Source: Winogradskyella sp046545555 (lineage in GTDB: Bacteria > Bacteroidota > Bacteroidia > Flavobacteriales > Flavobacteriaceae). From it: a stretch of DNA of 64,000 nt. The position numbers and the translations under genes are program-made. The DNA lies in the NCBI RefSeq assembly GCF_046545555.1, contig NZ_JBHZTH010000001.1, forward strand, positions 1,798,001 to 1,862,000, written 5' to 3'. Shown piece after piece: positions 27,136 through 35,927 of this stretch. The number at the start of each line of letters is the position of its first letter. Within the stretch, counting starts at the first letter, position 1. The notes beneath the pieces are model-generated. The model made no database searches. It had not been told where the DNA came from and saw only the letters and a list, made by a program, of their open reading frames with translations.

Positions 27136-28482
27136 TTATCTAATTATTTTATTAGGAAATACTACAGTACTCTCATGCCCATATTTACCAACGGCAGCAA
27201 CTCCGAATAACGAGTTGTCAATGACTATGCCATCTAAAGTAAATTCAGTCACATCCCCAACAAAACGACTATTATCCCAAGTTGGCGACGTAGTGTCTCT
27301 CCAATAAATTTTATAACCTGCAGCACCATCTACTTTATTCCATTTTAGTTTTGCAGAAGGTTCTACAATACCTCCGATTCCTACATCACTTGGCGAAGGT
27401 GGAGCAGAGGCGAGGCTAGCCATAGTAATAGCGTTTACAGCAGTTAGTTTTTTGCAATATGGGAAATCTACGTGTTCAAATGTATCACCATAATTAATAC
27501 CGTTTTCTGTTCTAATATCTTGGTGCTGTTGCGTGTAATTTTCATGAGCTTCCATAATACGTATACCAGCAAAACCAACATCGTTAAATGGTCTGTGATG
27601 ACCTCCACGCCCAAAACGGTCTAATCTGTAAACCATCATCGGATTCATCTCCGGCATATAGGTTTCTGTTGTTTTATGAACGTAACGGGCTAATTGACGT
27701 GAAATTCCATCGACTTCACCACCATAAAAGCGACGTGCTCTGGCTTGTCTTTTCAATTTTTCTGCATCTTTTTCTCCAGTTGTGGTTGGTTCAGAAAAAA
27801 TTCTGAAAGTACGGTTATCAATAACACCATCAACTCCAGAGATATTACCTATCATATCATTATTTAGCACACCAATAATTTCCCAATTGTTGTCTTGGGC
27901 GTATTTTGCCATCCCTTGGCCACCGAATAAACCTTGCTCTTCACCAGACAATCCTAAATAAACAATACTACTTTCAAATTTATATTTAGACAATACTCTT
28001 GCGGCTTCAATAGCACCAGCCATACCAGTTGCATTATCATTTGCACCAGGTGAATCTGAAGTAAAATCAGCAGGATCTGAAACTCTAGAATCTATATCTC
28101 CGCTCATTATAATAAAACGATTAGGGTATTTTGTACCACGTTGTATGGCAACAACATTAACCACCATTACGTCCTTTACAATACGTTGATTTCGTCCTTT
28201 TTCTACTAAATCTTTTTGAAAGAAGACTTCTAAACAGTCACTACAATTTTTTGAGATCGTTTCAAACTGTCCTTTTATCCAGCGTCTTGCAGCTCCAATT
28301 CCTCTGGTTTCTGAAACAGTATCACTTAAAGTGTGCCTTGTACCAAAATCGGCTAATTTTTTTACATCATTACGCAAACGTTCTTCTGAAACTGCGTCTA
28401 TGATGTCATAGATTTTAGTGTCCGTTTGTGATGAAATAGATATTGAAAAGAGTATTGAAAATAAAAGAAGTGTATTTTTCAT
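27136..28482 (-). CDS. M28 family secreted peptidase with a C-terminal fibronectin-like domain
   Basis: The 448-residue protein has a signal peptide (about 1-19), an M28 domain (about 60-350) with SPGANDNATG, GLSGEEQGLFGG and NNDMIGN, and a likely last ligand in EAHENYTQQHQD. The first metal-binding His expected before DSR is Asp instead (SGDIDSR, about residue 129). The last about 90 residues, starting at PSPSDVGIGG, look like a fibronectin type III domain. It probably cleaves amino acids from peptides outside the cell. Confidence 0.85.
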   Translation of the reverse strand: MKNTLLLFSILFSISISSQTDTKIYDIIDAVSEERLRNDVKKLADFGTRHTLSDTVSETRGIGAARRWIKGQFETISKNCSDCLEVFFQKDLVEKGRNQRIVKDVMVVNVVAIQRGTKYPNRFIIMSGDIDSRVSDPADFTSDSPGANDNATGMAGAIEAARVLSKYKFESSIVYLGLSGEEQGLFGGQGMAKYAQDNNWEIIGVLNNDMIGNISGVDGVIDNRTFRIFSEPTTTGEKDAEKLKRQARARRFYGGEVDGISRQLARYVHKTTETYMPEMNPMMVYRLDRFGRGGHHRPFNDVGFAGIRIMEAHENYTQQHQDIRTENGINYGDTFEHVDFPYCKKLTAVNAITMASLASAPPSPSDVGIGGIVEPSAKLKWNKVDGAAGYKIYWRDTTSPTWDNSRFVGDVTEFTLDGIVIDNSLFGVAAVGKYGHESTVVFPNKIIR

Positions 28483-28497
28483 TTTTTAAAATTTTTA

Positions 28498-29649
28498 TTA
28501 GTTGACAAGTAATAGGGTTCCAAATATACCAGCATCAATCCAACCTCGATTTTTATCATCTCCTTGTACTTCAACTGACCCTATAAAGTTTTCTCTTGTT
28601 TTACTATTATCATTATCGCAATAGGCTAGGGCAAAACCGACATTTCTATTGGCATTTAGTTTTAAAGGTATGTTTGTACCATCATCAGAGTAAGTATCGT
28701 CATAAAGCGAAATTTTAACTTCCCAAATAGAGATATTACCATTAGTAACTACTTTTGATGCGACATGTGAATTATAAAGTTTCCCTTCCTCTTTAGTAGA
28801 CATATCAACAACATTGCCATCTAAAGCGATGTGATAGGCAAAAGCATTGTGATTATATTGATGTTCTCCACCGCTGTTATCTTCGTCTATAAAAACTTCT
28901 AAACAATCATCATCCCACCAGGTTGTTAGAGGATCTTCATAGATATCAATGAGTTTATCATCTTGTATTTCTGCTAATAAGTATAAGGCATCTTCTGTCC
29001 ATGCTAATTTGTATTTACCCTTAAAATCGTCTTCGGTCGGTTGATTTCCTAACCATGTTTGATCTAAAGGTTGCCATTGTGTATTTTGCCAAATCGCTTC
29101 ATTTGCAATACCATCTAGAGTAGGAGCAGTATCGGTATGCTTAACCTTAATAAGTTGTTTAATGGTTTTCTTCTGTGTTACAGCTTTTCTGTAAGTGAAT
29201 TTTGCAGTTTCAACAGCTCCTTTATCATTCTCAATGTCTACATAAACATTCATTTGGTTTTTAGATACTTTTTCGAAATACATGCCCTCGAATACCACTT
29301 TATTTTCAGTGATTTCTTTTAGTGGAAAATCTACAGTTTCATCTTTGGTTTCCCAACCTTTTAGGTCCGCTCTAAAGTGTTTTAATTGAAGGACTAATGT
29401 GTTTTCTACTTCTCTGATAATTTCTATTTCGTAGAATGATACTCTATTATCACTCGTAAATTTAAAGGTTGCCATCATGGAACCGTTAGAAGGTTCGCTC
29501 CAAATTTCTTCAGCTTGTCCACCAAAGGCTTCACCATGCCATTTACCAGCTATCCAAGCGATATTTTCTAGTTTAGGTTCTAAAATATTATTTTGCGAAG
29601 TGATACTTAATGTAATAAGGCAAAGTAATAATGTAGTCAGTAATTTCAT
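28498..29649 (-). CDS. secreted protein with DUF6265-like and CBM9-like domains
   Basis: The 383-residue protein has a signal peptide (about 1-18). Residues about 25-155 (IAWIAGKWHGEAFGGQAEEIWSEP start) match the lipocalin-like DUF6265 pattern. Residues about 165-383 look like a family 9 carbohydrate-binding module (APTLDGIANEAIW, DDDCLEVFIDEDNSGG). A fused carbohydrate binder without a visible catalytic domain is the best description. It lies 15 bases before the M28 peptidase gene and is likely in the same operon. Confidence 0.8.
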   Translation of the reverse strand: MKLLTTLLLCLITLSITSQNNILEPKLENIAWIAGKWHGEAFGGQAEEIWSEPSNGSMMATFKFTSDNRVSFYEIEIIREVENTLVLQLKHFRADLKGWETKDETVDFPLKEITENKVVFEGMYFEKVSKNQMNVYVDIENDKGAVETAKFTYRKAVTQKKTIKQLIKVKHTDTAPTLDGIANEAIWQNTQWQPLDQTWLGNQPTEDDFKGKYKLAWTEDALYLLAEIQDDKLIDIYEDPLTTWWDDDCLEVFIDEDNSGGEHQYNHNAFAYHIALDGNVVDMSTKEEGKLYNSHVASKVVTNGNISIWEVKISLYDDTYSDDGTNIPLKLNANRNVGFALAYCDNDNSKTRENFIGSVEVQGDDKNRGWIDAGIFGTLLLVN

Positions 29650-29705
29650 CTTAAAAAATTGAGATGAAAAGATACGGAATATTTAAATCTTATAGAATAG
29701 AATTA

Positions 29706-30446
29706 CTACTGTTTTGTAGCTTCAATAATCTTATCTATAAGTTGATCTGTTTCTTCACAGCGTTCAATTACTTGTTGATTATACCAAAGATGATTATCTA
29801 AATAGTTTTCGAAGGCTATTTCTTGAAACAAAGGATAGTAATCTGGTTTTACTTTAGATTTTCCAGACCAAGAATAATTACTAGTTATATCTATTTGCTT
29901 AAAGGATATTTTGTCTAATAAGTAAGGTATAAACTGATTATTTGCCCAACTATCTAGTTTTGCCACGCGTATTGTTCTAATTTCAGATAGTGAATTCCAT
30001 TTATAAAGTAAGTCAGTAATTTTTTCATTTTTTAAAAGGTTTAGCTTACCACTTTGCATTATATTTTTAATGGTATTATCTGCAAAAGCAAATTCACTAG
30101 TTGAAAAAGTAACATAAAATAGGCTATCTAGATTATGTTCATGTAGCTCTTCTTTTGAAGCTCCAATTAAACGCATTAGTGTTTCTTCAGAATTCCGCAT
30201 GCTTTTAATGTCAATCAAATAATCATTTAAGACCTTTTTATTTTCATTAAAGTCGGCATTCAGTTTAACAATTACTTCCTTTTCTTCGCTTTGTTCTATA
30301 CGGTTTTGGTTCCAGTTGTTTACTTGTAGTGCCAGCAGAATACCAATCATTACTAAAATAATTTCGCCAATGGCGTATTTGAAATAGCGCCCTGTTTTAT
30401 TTTCGCTCATGAGTTTGTATCTTATTCTTCGGAAGAATTTAATCAT
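29706..30446 (-). CDS. DUF6090-like membrane protein
   Basis: The 246-residue protein starts MIKFFRRIRYKLMSENKTGR and then has FKYAIGEIILVMIGILLALQ, the recurrent flavobacterial head with one membrane helix (about 25-43), followed by NNWNQNR and a helical periplasmic part. Function is unknown. It is 2 bases from the upstream coiled-coil gene. Confidence 0.8.
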   Translation of the reverse strand: MIKFFRRIRYKLMSENKTGRYFKYAIGEIILVMIGILLALQVNNWNQNRIEQSEEKEVIVKLNADFNENKKVLNDYLIDIKSMRNSEETLMRLIGASKEELHEHNLDSLFYVTFSTSEFAFADNTIKNIMQSGKLNLLKNEKITDLLYKWNSLSEIRTIRVAKLDSWANNQFIPYLLDKISFKQIDITSNYSWSGKSKVKPDYYPLFQEIAFENYLDNHLWYNQQVIERCEETDQLIDKIIEATKQ

Positions 30447-30448
30447 AG

Positions 30449-30640
30449 TTATCCTATCTGACCATCGTCATTTATGTCTTCTCCAGAACGCTCCTCTAAA
30501 ACTTTTAAAGTTTTAAGAAGTAGCGCTTTAGTTTTATTAAGTTCGTCTTCTAATTGTTTTACGCGTCCTTCTAAGGATTCCGCTTTGCCCTTTTGTTCCT
30601 CGATTTCGCTTTGTTGGATAAGATCCCAGAATAGTCCCAT
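30449..30640 (-). CDS. small coiled-coil protein
   Basis: The 63-residue protein begins MGLFWDLIQQSEIEEQKGKA and continues as a heptad-like helix (LEGRVKQLEDELNKTKALLLKTLKVLEE), ending in an acidic DINDDGQIG that resembles half an EF-hand loop. It is conserved in flavobacteria as far as I recall, with no known role. It directly precedes the DUF6090-like gene. Confidence 0.7.
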   Translation of the reverse strand: MGLFWDLIQQSEIEEQKGKAESLEGRVKQLEDELNKTKALLLKTLKVLEERSGEDINDDGQIG

Positions 30641-30692
30641 TTTTAGTTGGTTTTTTGGTTAGTAATATTTATAGTTTATTGATAAGTTAGTT

Positions 30693-31235
30693 TCATGTCG
30701 AAAGAAAATAGTAAAGACCAGCAATAAAAAATATAATCAAGCCAATAGCTAGTAAGCTAATAGCTCGCTTTACATTTTTAAATTTCCAATCTGATATTTT
30801 AGACATTATAAATATTTGCTCACCTAATTGCTGAAACAGTATATCTTCATCTTTACTCATTTTAAAAAACGTTGTCGAAAATTCTTTTATATCACCAAAT
30901 TTTGTGATTATGTCTTTAAAGAAAAACATGTTTACGGAAAATCTATCTTCAATTTTTGGTATAAAGCATCGAATGCAAAAAAATATAGAAATAGTAGTAC
31001 ATATTACCCAAGCCCCAACAAGAAAAGTTAGTATAAGATCATTCTCTAGTCTAATTGATATACTTTCTATGCTTTGATAAATTAAGTTTAAAAGAATCCC
31101 ATAAAAAGACAAAATTAAACCAGCTTTTAACTCGGACGATTTTATAAGGCTGGTAACATAATTTATTGTGCCCCAATAATGGTCTACTAGATCGTCTGTA
31201 TGAGCATTTTTGGGGTTAGATTTTAAGTCTTGCAT
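30693..31235 (-). CDS. Pycsar effector-like (DUF5706/PycTM) membrane protein
   Basis: The 180-residue protein has two helices near the N terminus (about 38-56 and 68-90), a cytoplasmic middle with MFFFKDIITKFGDIKEFSTTFF and LGEQIFIMSKISDWKFKNVKRA, and a last helix (about 158-178). This matches the pattern of the DUF5706/PycTM membrane effector, which in Pycsar phage defence breaks the membrane on binding a cyclic pyrimidine nucleotide. No cyclase gene lies beside it, so it is an orphan and the defence role is unproven. Confidence 0.65.
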   Translation of the reverse strand: MQDLKSNPKNAHTDDLVDHYWGTINYVTSLIKSSELKAGLILSFYGILLNLIYQSIESISIRLENDLILTFLVGAWVICTTISIFFCIRCFIPKIEDRFSVNMFFFKDIITKFGDIKEFSTTFFKMSKDEDILFQQLGEQIFIMSKISDWKFKNVKRAISLLAIGLIIFFIAGLYYFLST

Positions 31236-31334
31236 TAATAAAATAGTATTTGTTTTAATTTGAACAATATGAAAAAGTATTATTCATAGATATTGTTGCA
31301 GTCTATTTACAGACAAACTTTTGTAAAATATGCA

Positions 31335-32591
31335 CTACTGCATAAAGGTTACTTTATTTATTAGGCCATTTACGACTTCGTATATAGCAACAGTATTAAA
31401 AATTCTACCATTAGCAGTAACTTGTTCTTCGTCAATTACTTTATTACCGATAACAATACGTTTTTTTACAGTTGCTTTAAGATCTGGTGTACGATTAAAC
31501 CATGAGATATAGTCCTTACGCATTTGGTCTTTGCCTTCAGACAAGATTTCATTTGGGTAATTGAATAATTTTACGTCTTCAGAATAACTAGACATAAAGG
31601 CATCGACGTCTTTAGCATTGTAGGCATTTAGTTGTTTCTGAACAATAGTTTCAAATTCGGTTAAGGAAGTGGTAGTTGTATTAGTGCTTTTAGTATCATC
31701 TGTTTCATTATTAACGTTGGTTAAGTTTTGTGACATATCACCTGCTATTAATAGTTTAGTTCCTGACGTATTTGTTGAAAGTCGTGTTATATTAGTTATA
31801 CCATTAATAGATAAGTCTGCTACTTTTTTCCAATTATTATCTTTTTTCAAAGTCAATTTATAAAGTGTATTTTCTTTACCAGATAAAATTGTTTTATTAT
31901 CTAACCAGCAGATATCTTCAATGCCCTGAATCGTGTTAGCGAGCAGTCTAATTGCACCTGTTACTGGATTTAAGGATTTTATTTGCCATTCGTTAGTATT
32001 GCTTTTTGAAACAAAACTTACGAGATTAGTATTAGGAATTCTATGAAATGAACGCCCAACATTAGAATCATACTTTTTACTTTCGCCACTTTTAATGTTA
32101 GTAACATATAAGTTTAAATTTTCACCTTCAATAATTGCAGAAACTATGGTGTTTTCATCATACCAAGTATAATAGGCAACAACGAGGTCTTTGATTAGTT
32201 CTTCATACTCGCCATTACTCCACATGTAGCGGTATAAGCGCTGTTTACCATCCTTATCTAATCTCACGGCAGAAATTGCGTTTCGTTCTGGTACTTTTAA
32301 AGGTGTATATTCTCCACCGTCAGTATAATTAAGCCACGACTTTGTATTATAGCGCATATCGTATTTGGCTATATCGGTTTGTTCGTTACGAGTTGAGGCA
32401 AAAAGAATGTAACGATCATCAAAAAATGAGGGTTGGTTATCGTAACCATCATTATTAGAAATATTTTTGGAGTTGTTAAGAGTGATTTTGTTTTTTTCTT
32501 TACTTAAGTCAAATAAGTAAATTTCAGTGTTCGTCTGAGCCATTGTTAGACCAAAAGAGGTCAACATGGTCATTAAAAATAGGTATCTCAT
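31335..32591 (-). CDS. secreted TolB/WD40-like propeller with SnoaL-like C-terminal domain
   Basis: The 418-residue protein has a signal peptide (about 1-18), a propeller-like region (about 20-290) with PSFFDDRYILFASTR and similar repeats, an Asn/Thr-rich linker (about 288-310) and a C-terminal domain of about 105 residues (LNAYNAKDVDAFMSSYSEDVKLFNYP) that matches the SnoaL/NTF2-like fold. The combination is a two-domain fusion. Substrate and role are unknown. It stands about 100 bases from the PycTM-like gene. Confidence 0.75.
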   Translation of the reverse strand: MRYLFLMTMLTSFGLTMAQTNTEIYLFDLSKEKNKITLNNSKNISNNDGYDNQPSFFDDRYILFASTRNEQTDIAKYDMRYNTKSWLNYTDGGEYTPLKVPERNAISAVRLDKDGKQRLYRYMWSNGEYEELIKDLVVAYYTWYDENTIVSAIIEGENLNLYVTNIKSGESKKYDSNVGRSFHRIPNTNLVSFVSKSNTNEWQIKSLNPVTGAIRLLANTIQGIEDICWLDNKTILSGKENTLYKLTLKKDNNWKKVADLSINGITNITRLSTNTSGTKLLIAGDMSQNLTNVNNETDDTKSTNTTTTSLTEFETIVQKQLNAYNAKDVDAFMSSYSEDVKLFNYPNEILSEGKDQMRKDYISWFNRTPDLKATVKKRIVIGNKVIDEEQVTANGRIFNTVAIYEVVNGLINKVTFMQ

Positions 32592-32696
32592 TGATTAATA
32601 GCGTTATGCCTATAAATATAATCATTATCTATGTTTTTGTTGTTAACCGTCTTAAAATATCCTCTTAAACCAACCAAAATATTAGAAACTTACACT

Positions 32697-32723
32697 TTAT
32701 CGTTAAAAAATGTGTTTTATCGA
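32697..32723 (+). repeat. TTTATCG direct repeat, 20-base period
   Basis: TTTATCG occurs at 32697-32703 and 32717-32723, two helical turns apart, the second followed by ATT. The same arrangement occurs on the minus strand at 57245-57271. Confidence 0.5.
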
Positions 32724-32733
32724 TTATTTTTTA

Positions 32734-32826
32734 TATATTAGCAGTGTAAAAAGATTATATTTTTTTCTTAAAATTTTTAGTTAGTTAGTAAAAGGTCTCA
32801 AGAATATTCATTTTTGAGACTTTTTT
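32734..32826 (+). ncRNA. possible small RNA transcript
   Basis: A -7-like TATATTAG (32734-32741) follows the TTTATCG repeats by 10 bases. About 50 bases downstream a hairpin (arms about 32790-32801 and 32814-32826, with one G-T pair) is followed by a T-run on the plus strand. The transcript would be about 80 bases with no open frame. No plus-strand gene lies upstream that would need this terminator. Confidence 0.25.
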
Positions 32827-32835
32827 AATTCAAAA

Positions 32836-32871
32836 AAAAGAGCCAATTCATTAATTTGAATTGGCTCTTTT
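32836..32871 (-). terminator. terminator of the fad operon
   Basis: The 15-base arms 32836-32850 and 32857-32871 pair perfectly around a TTAATT loop. The A-run at 32832-32839 gives a T-run on the minus strand after fadE. Confidence 0.9.
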
Positions 32872-32892
32872 ATCTTCTAACCTAAACTTAAT

Positions 32893-34701
32893 CTAAAAGC
32901 AGTACTTATTTTCTGCTTTTACTTTTTCTGCTATTTCAATACGTAAGTCTACAATATCAGGATAGTTTTGATATTTTGTAAAACGTTTAAGACCCATTAG
33001 CATCATACGTTGTTCGTCTCCTTCTGCAAAAGAAATAATACTTTCTTTCCCTTTTTCTTCAACGATGTCAACTGCATGATATAAATATAATTTTGCCATA
33101 GCGATTTGAGCAGACTGTGCATCTTCTCCAAAACGTTTTGCATTTTTCTCTGTTCTTAATATTGCAGATTCTGCCATATAAATCTCAATCAAAATATCGG
33201 CAGCAGCAATTAGTAGCTGTTGATGCTCTTCTAACTGAGGACCAAATTTTTGAACTGCACCACCAGCAACCATTAAGAATGTCTTTTTCAATTTTTTAAT
33301 CATTTCCTTTTCTTCAGAAAATAACTCAGAATAGTCTGGTGTTTCAAAAGAAGGAATTCCCATTAATTCTTCTTGTACTTTTTGAGCAGGTCCTAATAAA
33401 TCTACGTGACCTTTCATAGCTTTCTTTACCAACATACCAACAGATAACATTCTATTAATTTCATTGGTACCTTCATAAATTCTAGCAATACGAGCATCTC
33501 TCCAAGCTGCTTCCATAGGAGTTTCTTCTGAGAATCCCATTCCACCAAAAATTTGAATGCCTTCATCTGCACAGTTCTGTACATCTTCTGAAACAGCTAC
33601 TTTTAAAATAGAACATTCAATGGCATATTCTTCAACACCTTTTAACTCTGCTTCTTGGTGTGTATTACCTCCATTAACTCTTAATTCGATTCTATCTTCA
33701 ATATTTTTTGCAGCCCTATACGTTGCTGATTCACCAGCATAAGCACTAGCAGCCATTTCGGCTATTTTGGTTTTAATTGCACCAAAATCTGATATACGTG
33801 TTTTGAATTGTTTACGTTCGTTGGCGTAGTTAACAGCAGTAGTTAAAATTCGCCTTTGAGAATCTAAACAAGCTGCAGCTAATTTAATACGTCCAACATT
33901 AAGCGCGTTCATAGCAATTTTGAATCCTTCTCCGCGACCTGCTAGCATATTTTCAACAGGAACTTCAGTATCATTAAAGAATACTTGACGCGTAGAGGAA
34001 GCACGGATACCTAATTTATGCTCTTCTTCACCTAATACTATACCGTTTGGATTTTTACCATCATATTCTACAATAAAGCCAGTTATATTTTTATCATCTT
34101 CAATACGCGCAAAAACAATCATCAAACTACAAAAGCCTGCGTTCGATATCCACATCTTTTGCCCATTAATTTTATATGATTTTCCATCTGCTGAGAGGAC
34201 TGCGGTAGTTTTACCTGAATTTGCATCAGATCCTGCACCAGGCTCAGTTAAGCAATACGCGCCAAACCATTCTCCCGTAGCTAGTTTTGGAACATATTTC
34301 TGTTTTTGTTCTTCAGTTCCATATAATGTAATTGGCATAGTACCAATACCTGTATGCGCACCGAAAGCAGTACTAAAAGAACCAGTGCCAGAAGAAATAT
34401 AATCGCATGTTAGGCATGTAGAAACAAATCCCATACCTAAACCATCATAAGCTTCTGGAACAGCAACTCCTAAAAATCCCATTTCACCTGCTTTAACCAT
34501 TACTTCTTCAGTTAAAGCATAATCTTTAGCTTCAAATCTTGCTTTATGAGCAATGATTTCGCGTTCATTGAACTCCATTACGGACTCTTTCATCATTTGT
34601 TGCTCTTCTGAAAAATCTTCAGGCGTAAAAATGTCTTCGCAAGATGTTTCCTTTACTAGGAATTGTCCACCTCTTAATAATTCTTTTTCTTTAGTTTCCA
34701 T
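32893..34701 (-). CDS. fadE: acyl-CoA dehydrogenase (FadE-like)
   Basis: The enzyme makes the first double bond of fatty acyl-CoA in beta-oxidation, using FAD. The 602 residues contain the substrate/flavin motifs CLTEPGAGSDANSG and GQKMWISNAG, and IYEGTNEINRM in the catalytic domain. The C-terminal extension (about 430-602) fits the long FadE/VLCAD-like type, close in length to Bacillus FadE. It is the last gene of the MarR-fadN-fadA-fadE operon, 28 bases after fadA. Confidence 0.92.
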   Translation of the reverse strand: METKEKELLRGGQFLVKETSCEDIFTPEDFSEEQQMMKESVMEFNEREIIAHKARFEAKDYALTEEVMVKAGEMGFLGVAVPEAYDGLGMGFVSTCLTCDYISSGTGSFSTAFGAHTGIGTMPITLYGTEEQKQKYVPKLATGEWFGAYCLTEPGAGSDANSGKTTAVLSADGKSYKINGQKMWISNAGFCSLMIVFARIEDDKNITGFIVEYDGKNPNGIVLGEEEHKLGIRASSTRQVFFNDTEVPVENMLAGRGEGFKIAMNALNVGRIKLAAACLDSQRRILTTAVNYANERKQFKTRISDFGAIKTKIAEMAASAYAGESATYRAAKNIEDRIELRVNGGNTHQEAELKGVEEYAIECSILKVAVSEDVQNCADEGIQIFGGMGFSEETPMEAAWRDARIARIYEGTNEINRMLSVGMLVKKAMKGHVDLLGPAQKVQEELMGIPSFETPDYSELFSEEKEMIKKLKKTFLMVAGGAVQKFGPQLEEHQQLLIAAADILIEIYMAESAILRTEKNAKRFGEDAQSAQIAMAKLYLYHAVDIVEEKGKESIISFAEGDEQRMMLMGLKRFTKYQNYPDIVDLRIEIAEKVKAENKYCF

Positions 34702-34729
34702 AACTATATAATCTAAAATGTTCTTTTTT

Positions 34730-35923
34730 CTAATTTAAAAATTCAAATACACCACAAGCCCCTTGACCTGTTCCAACACACATTGTTACTGCACCATATT
34801 TGCCTTGCATATTTTGTTTACGCATCTCATCAAATAACTGCACAGATAGTTTAGCTCCAGTGCAACCTAATGGATGACCTAACGCAATTGCACCTCCATT
34901 AACATTAATAATATCAGGATTTAGGTCTAATTCTCTAATAACAGCTAAAGATTGAGAAGCAAATGCTTCATTTAATTCAATTAACGATAAATCATCTTGT
35001 TTTAAGCCTGCTTGTTTTAATGCTTTTGGAATGGCCTTTACTGGACCAATACCCATAATGCGTGGTTCTACACCTGCAGCTGCATAATTGACCATACGTG
35101 CAACCGGTTCTAGATTTAATTCTTTAACCATATCTTCGCTCATTACCATTACAAAAGCTGCACCATCACTCATTTGAGACGAATTACCAGCTGTAACACT
35201 CCCTCCAGCTGCAAATACAGCTCTAAGTTTTGCTAAAGCGGCTTTATTAGTTCCAGCACGAGGACCTTCATCTTTAGTTACAGTATAAGATTTTGTTGCT
35301 TTTTTTCCATTTGTATCGATATAAGTTTGTTCTACATCAATCGGAACGATTTGGTCTTGGAAACGATCTTCAGCTAAAGCTCTCAATGCTTTCATATGTG
35401 AGTTATACGCAAACTCGTCTTGATCCTCTCGAGATACATTAAATTGATTGGCAACTGCTTCTGCTGTATTACCCATTCCCCAATAATAATCTTCATGACC
35501 TGCTTTTACAATAGCATCGTAATTTAACTCTGGCTTAAAACCAGTCATTGGTACGCTACTCATACTTTCTGCACCACCTGCAATGATACAATCGGCCATA
35601 CCAGCTTGTATCTTTGCTGTTGCCATACCAATAGTTTCTACTCCTGATGAGCAAAAACGATTTACAGTTACACCAGGAACATCAATGACCTCTAATCCCA
35701 TTAAAGAGATTAAACGCGCCATATTTAGTCCTTGTGAACCTTCTGGCATGGCATTACCAACGATGACATCATCGATTCGTTTAGGATCTAAATTTGGCAA
35801 TTCTTTCATCATATGTTTGATGGTCTCTGCTGCCAATTCATCTGTTCTTTTAAAACGGAATACACCTTTTGGCGCTTTACCAACTGCCGTTCTATATGCT
35901 TTTACTATATATGCTGTTTTCAT
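34730..35923 (-). CDS. fadA: acetyl-CoA acyltransferase (thiolase)
   Basis: The enzyme cleaves 3-ketoacyl-CoA to acetyl-CoA and a shorter acyl-CoA. The 397 residues are a normal length. The nucleophile lies in NRFCSSGVETIG (Cys about 90), with GGAIALGHPLGCTGA and the second catalytic Cys in CVGTGQGACG near the end. It is 4 bases after fadN. Confidence 0.94.
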   Translation of the reverse strand: MKTAYIVKAYRTAVGKAPKGVFRFKRTDELAAETIKHMMKELPNLDPKRIDDVIVGNAMPEGSQGLNMARLISLMGLEVIDVPGVTVNRFCSSGVETIGMATAKIQAGMADCIIAGGAESMSSVPMTGFKPELNYDAIVKAGHEDYYWGMGNTAEAVANQFNVSREDQDEFAYNSHMKALRALAEDRFQDQIVPIDVEQTYIDTNGKKATKSYTVTKDEGPRAGTNKAALAKLRAVFAAGGSVTAGNSSQMSDGAAFVMVMSEDMVKELNLEPVARMVNYAAAGVEPRIMGIGPVKAIPKALKQAGLKQDDLSLIELNEAFASQSLAVIRELDLNPDIINVNGGAIALGHPLGCTGAKLSVQLFDEMRKQNMQGKYGAVTMCVGTGQGACGVFEFLN

Positions 35924-35927
35924 TTTT

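Larger units (their letters stand above)
32592..32892. other. 301-base intergenic stretch with operator-like repeats and two hairpins
   Basis: The stretch holds TTTATCG direct repeats, a -7-like TATATTAG and two adjacent hairpins (32790-32826 and 32836-32871). No open frame is present. Confidence 0.5.

Noticed and set aside
30693..31235. Complete Pycsar defence system
   Set aside because: No cyclase gene is present nearby, so only the effector-like protein is claimed.
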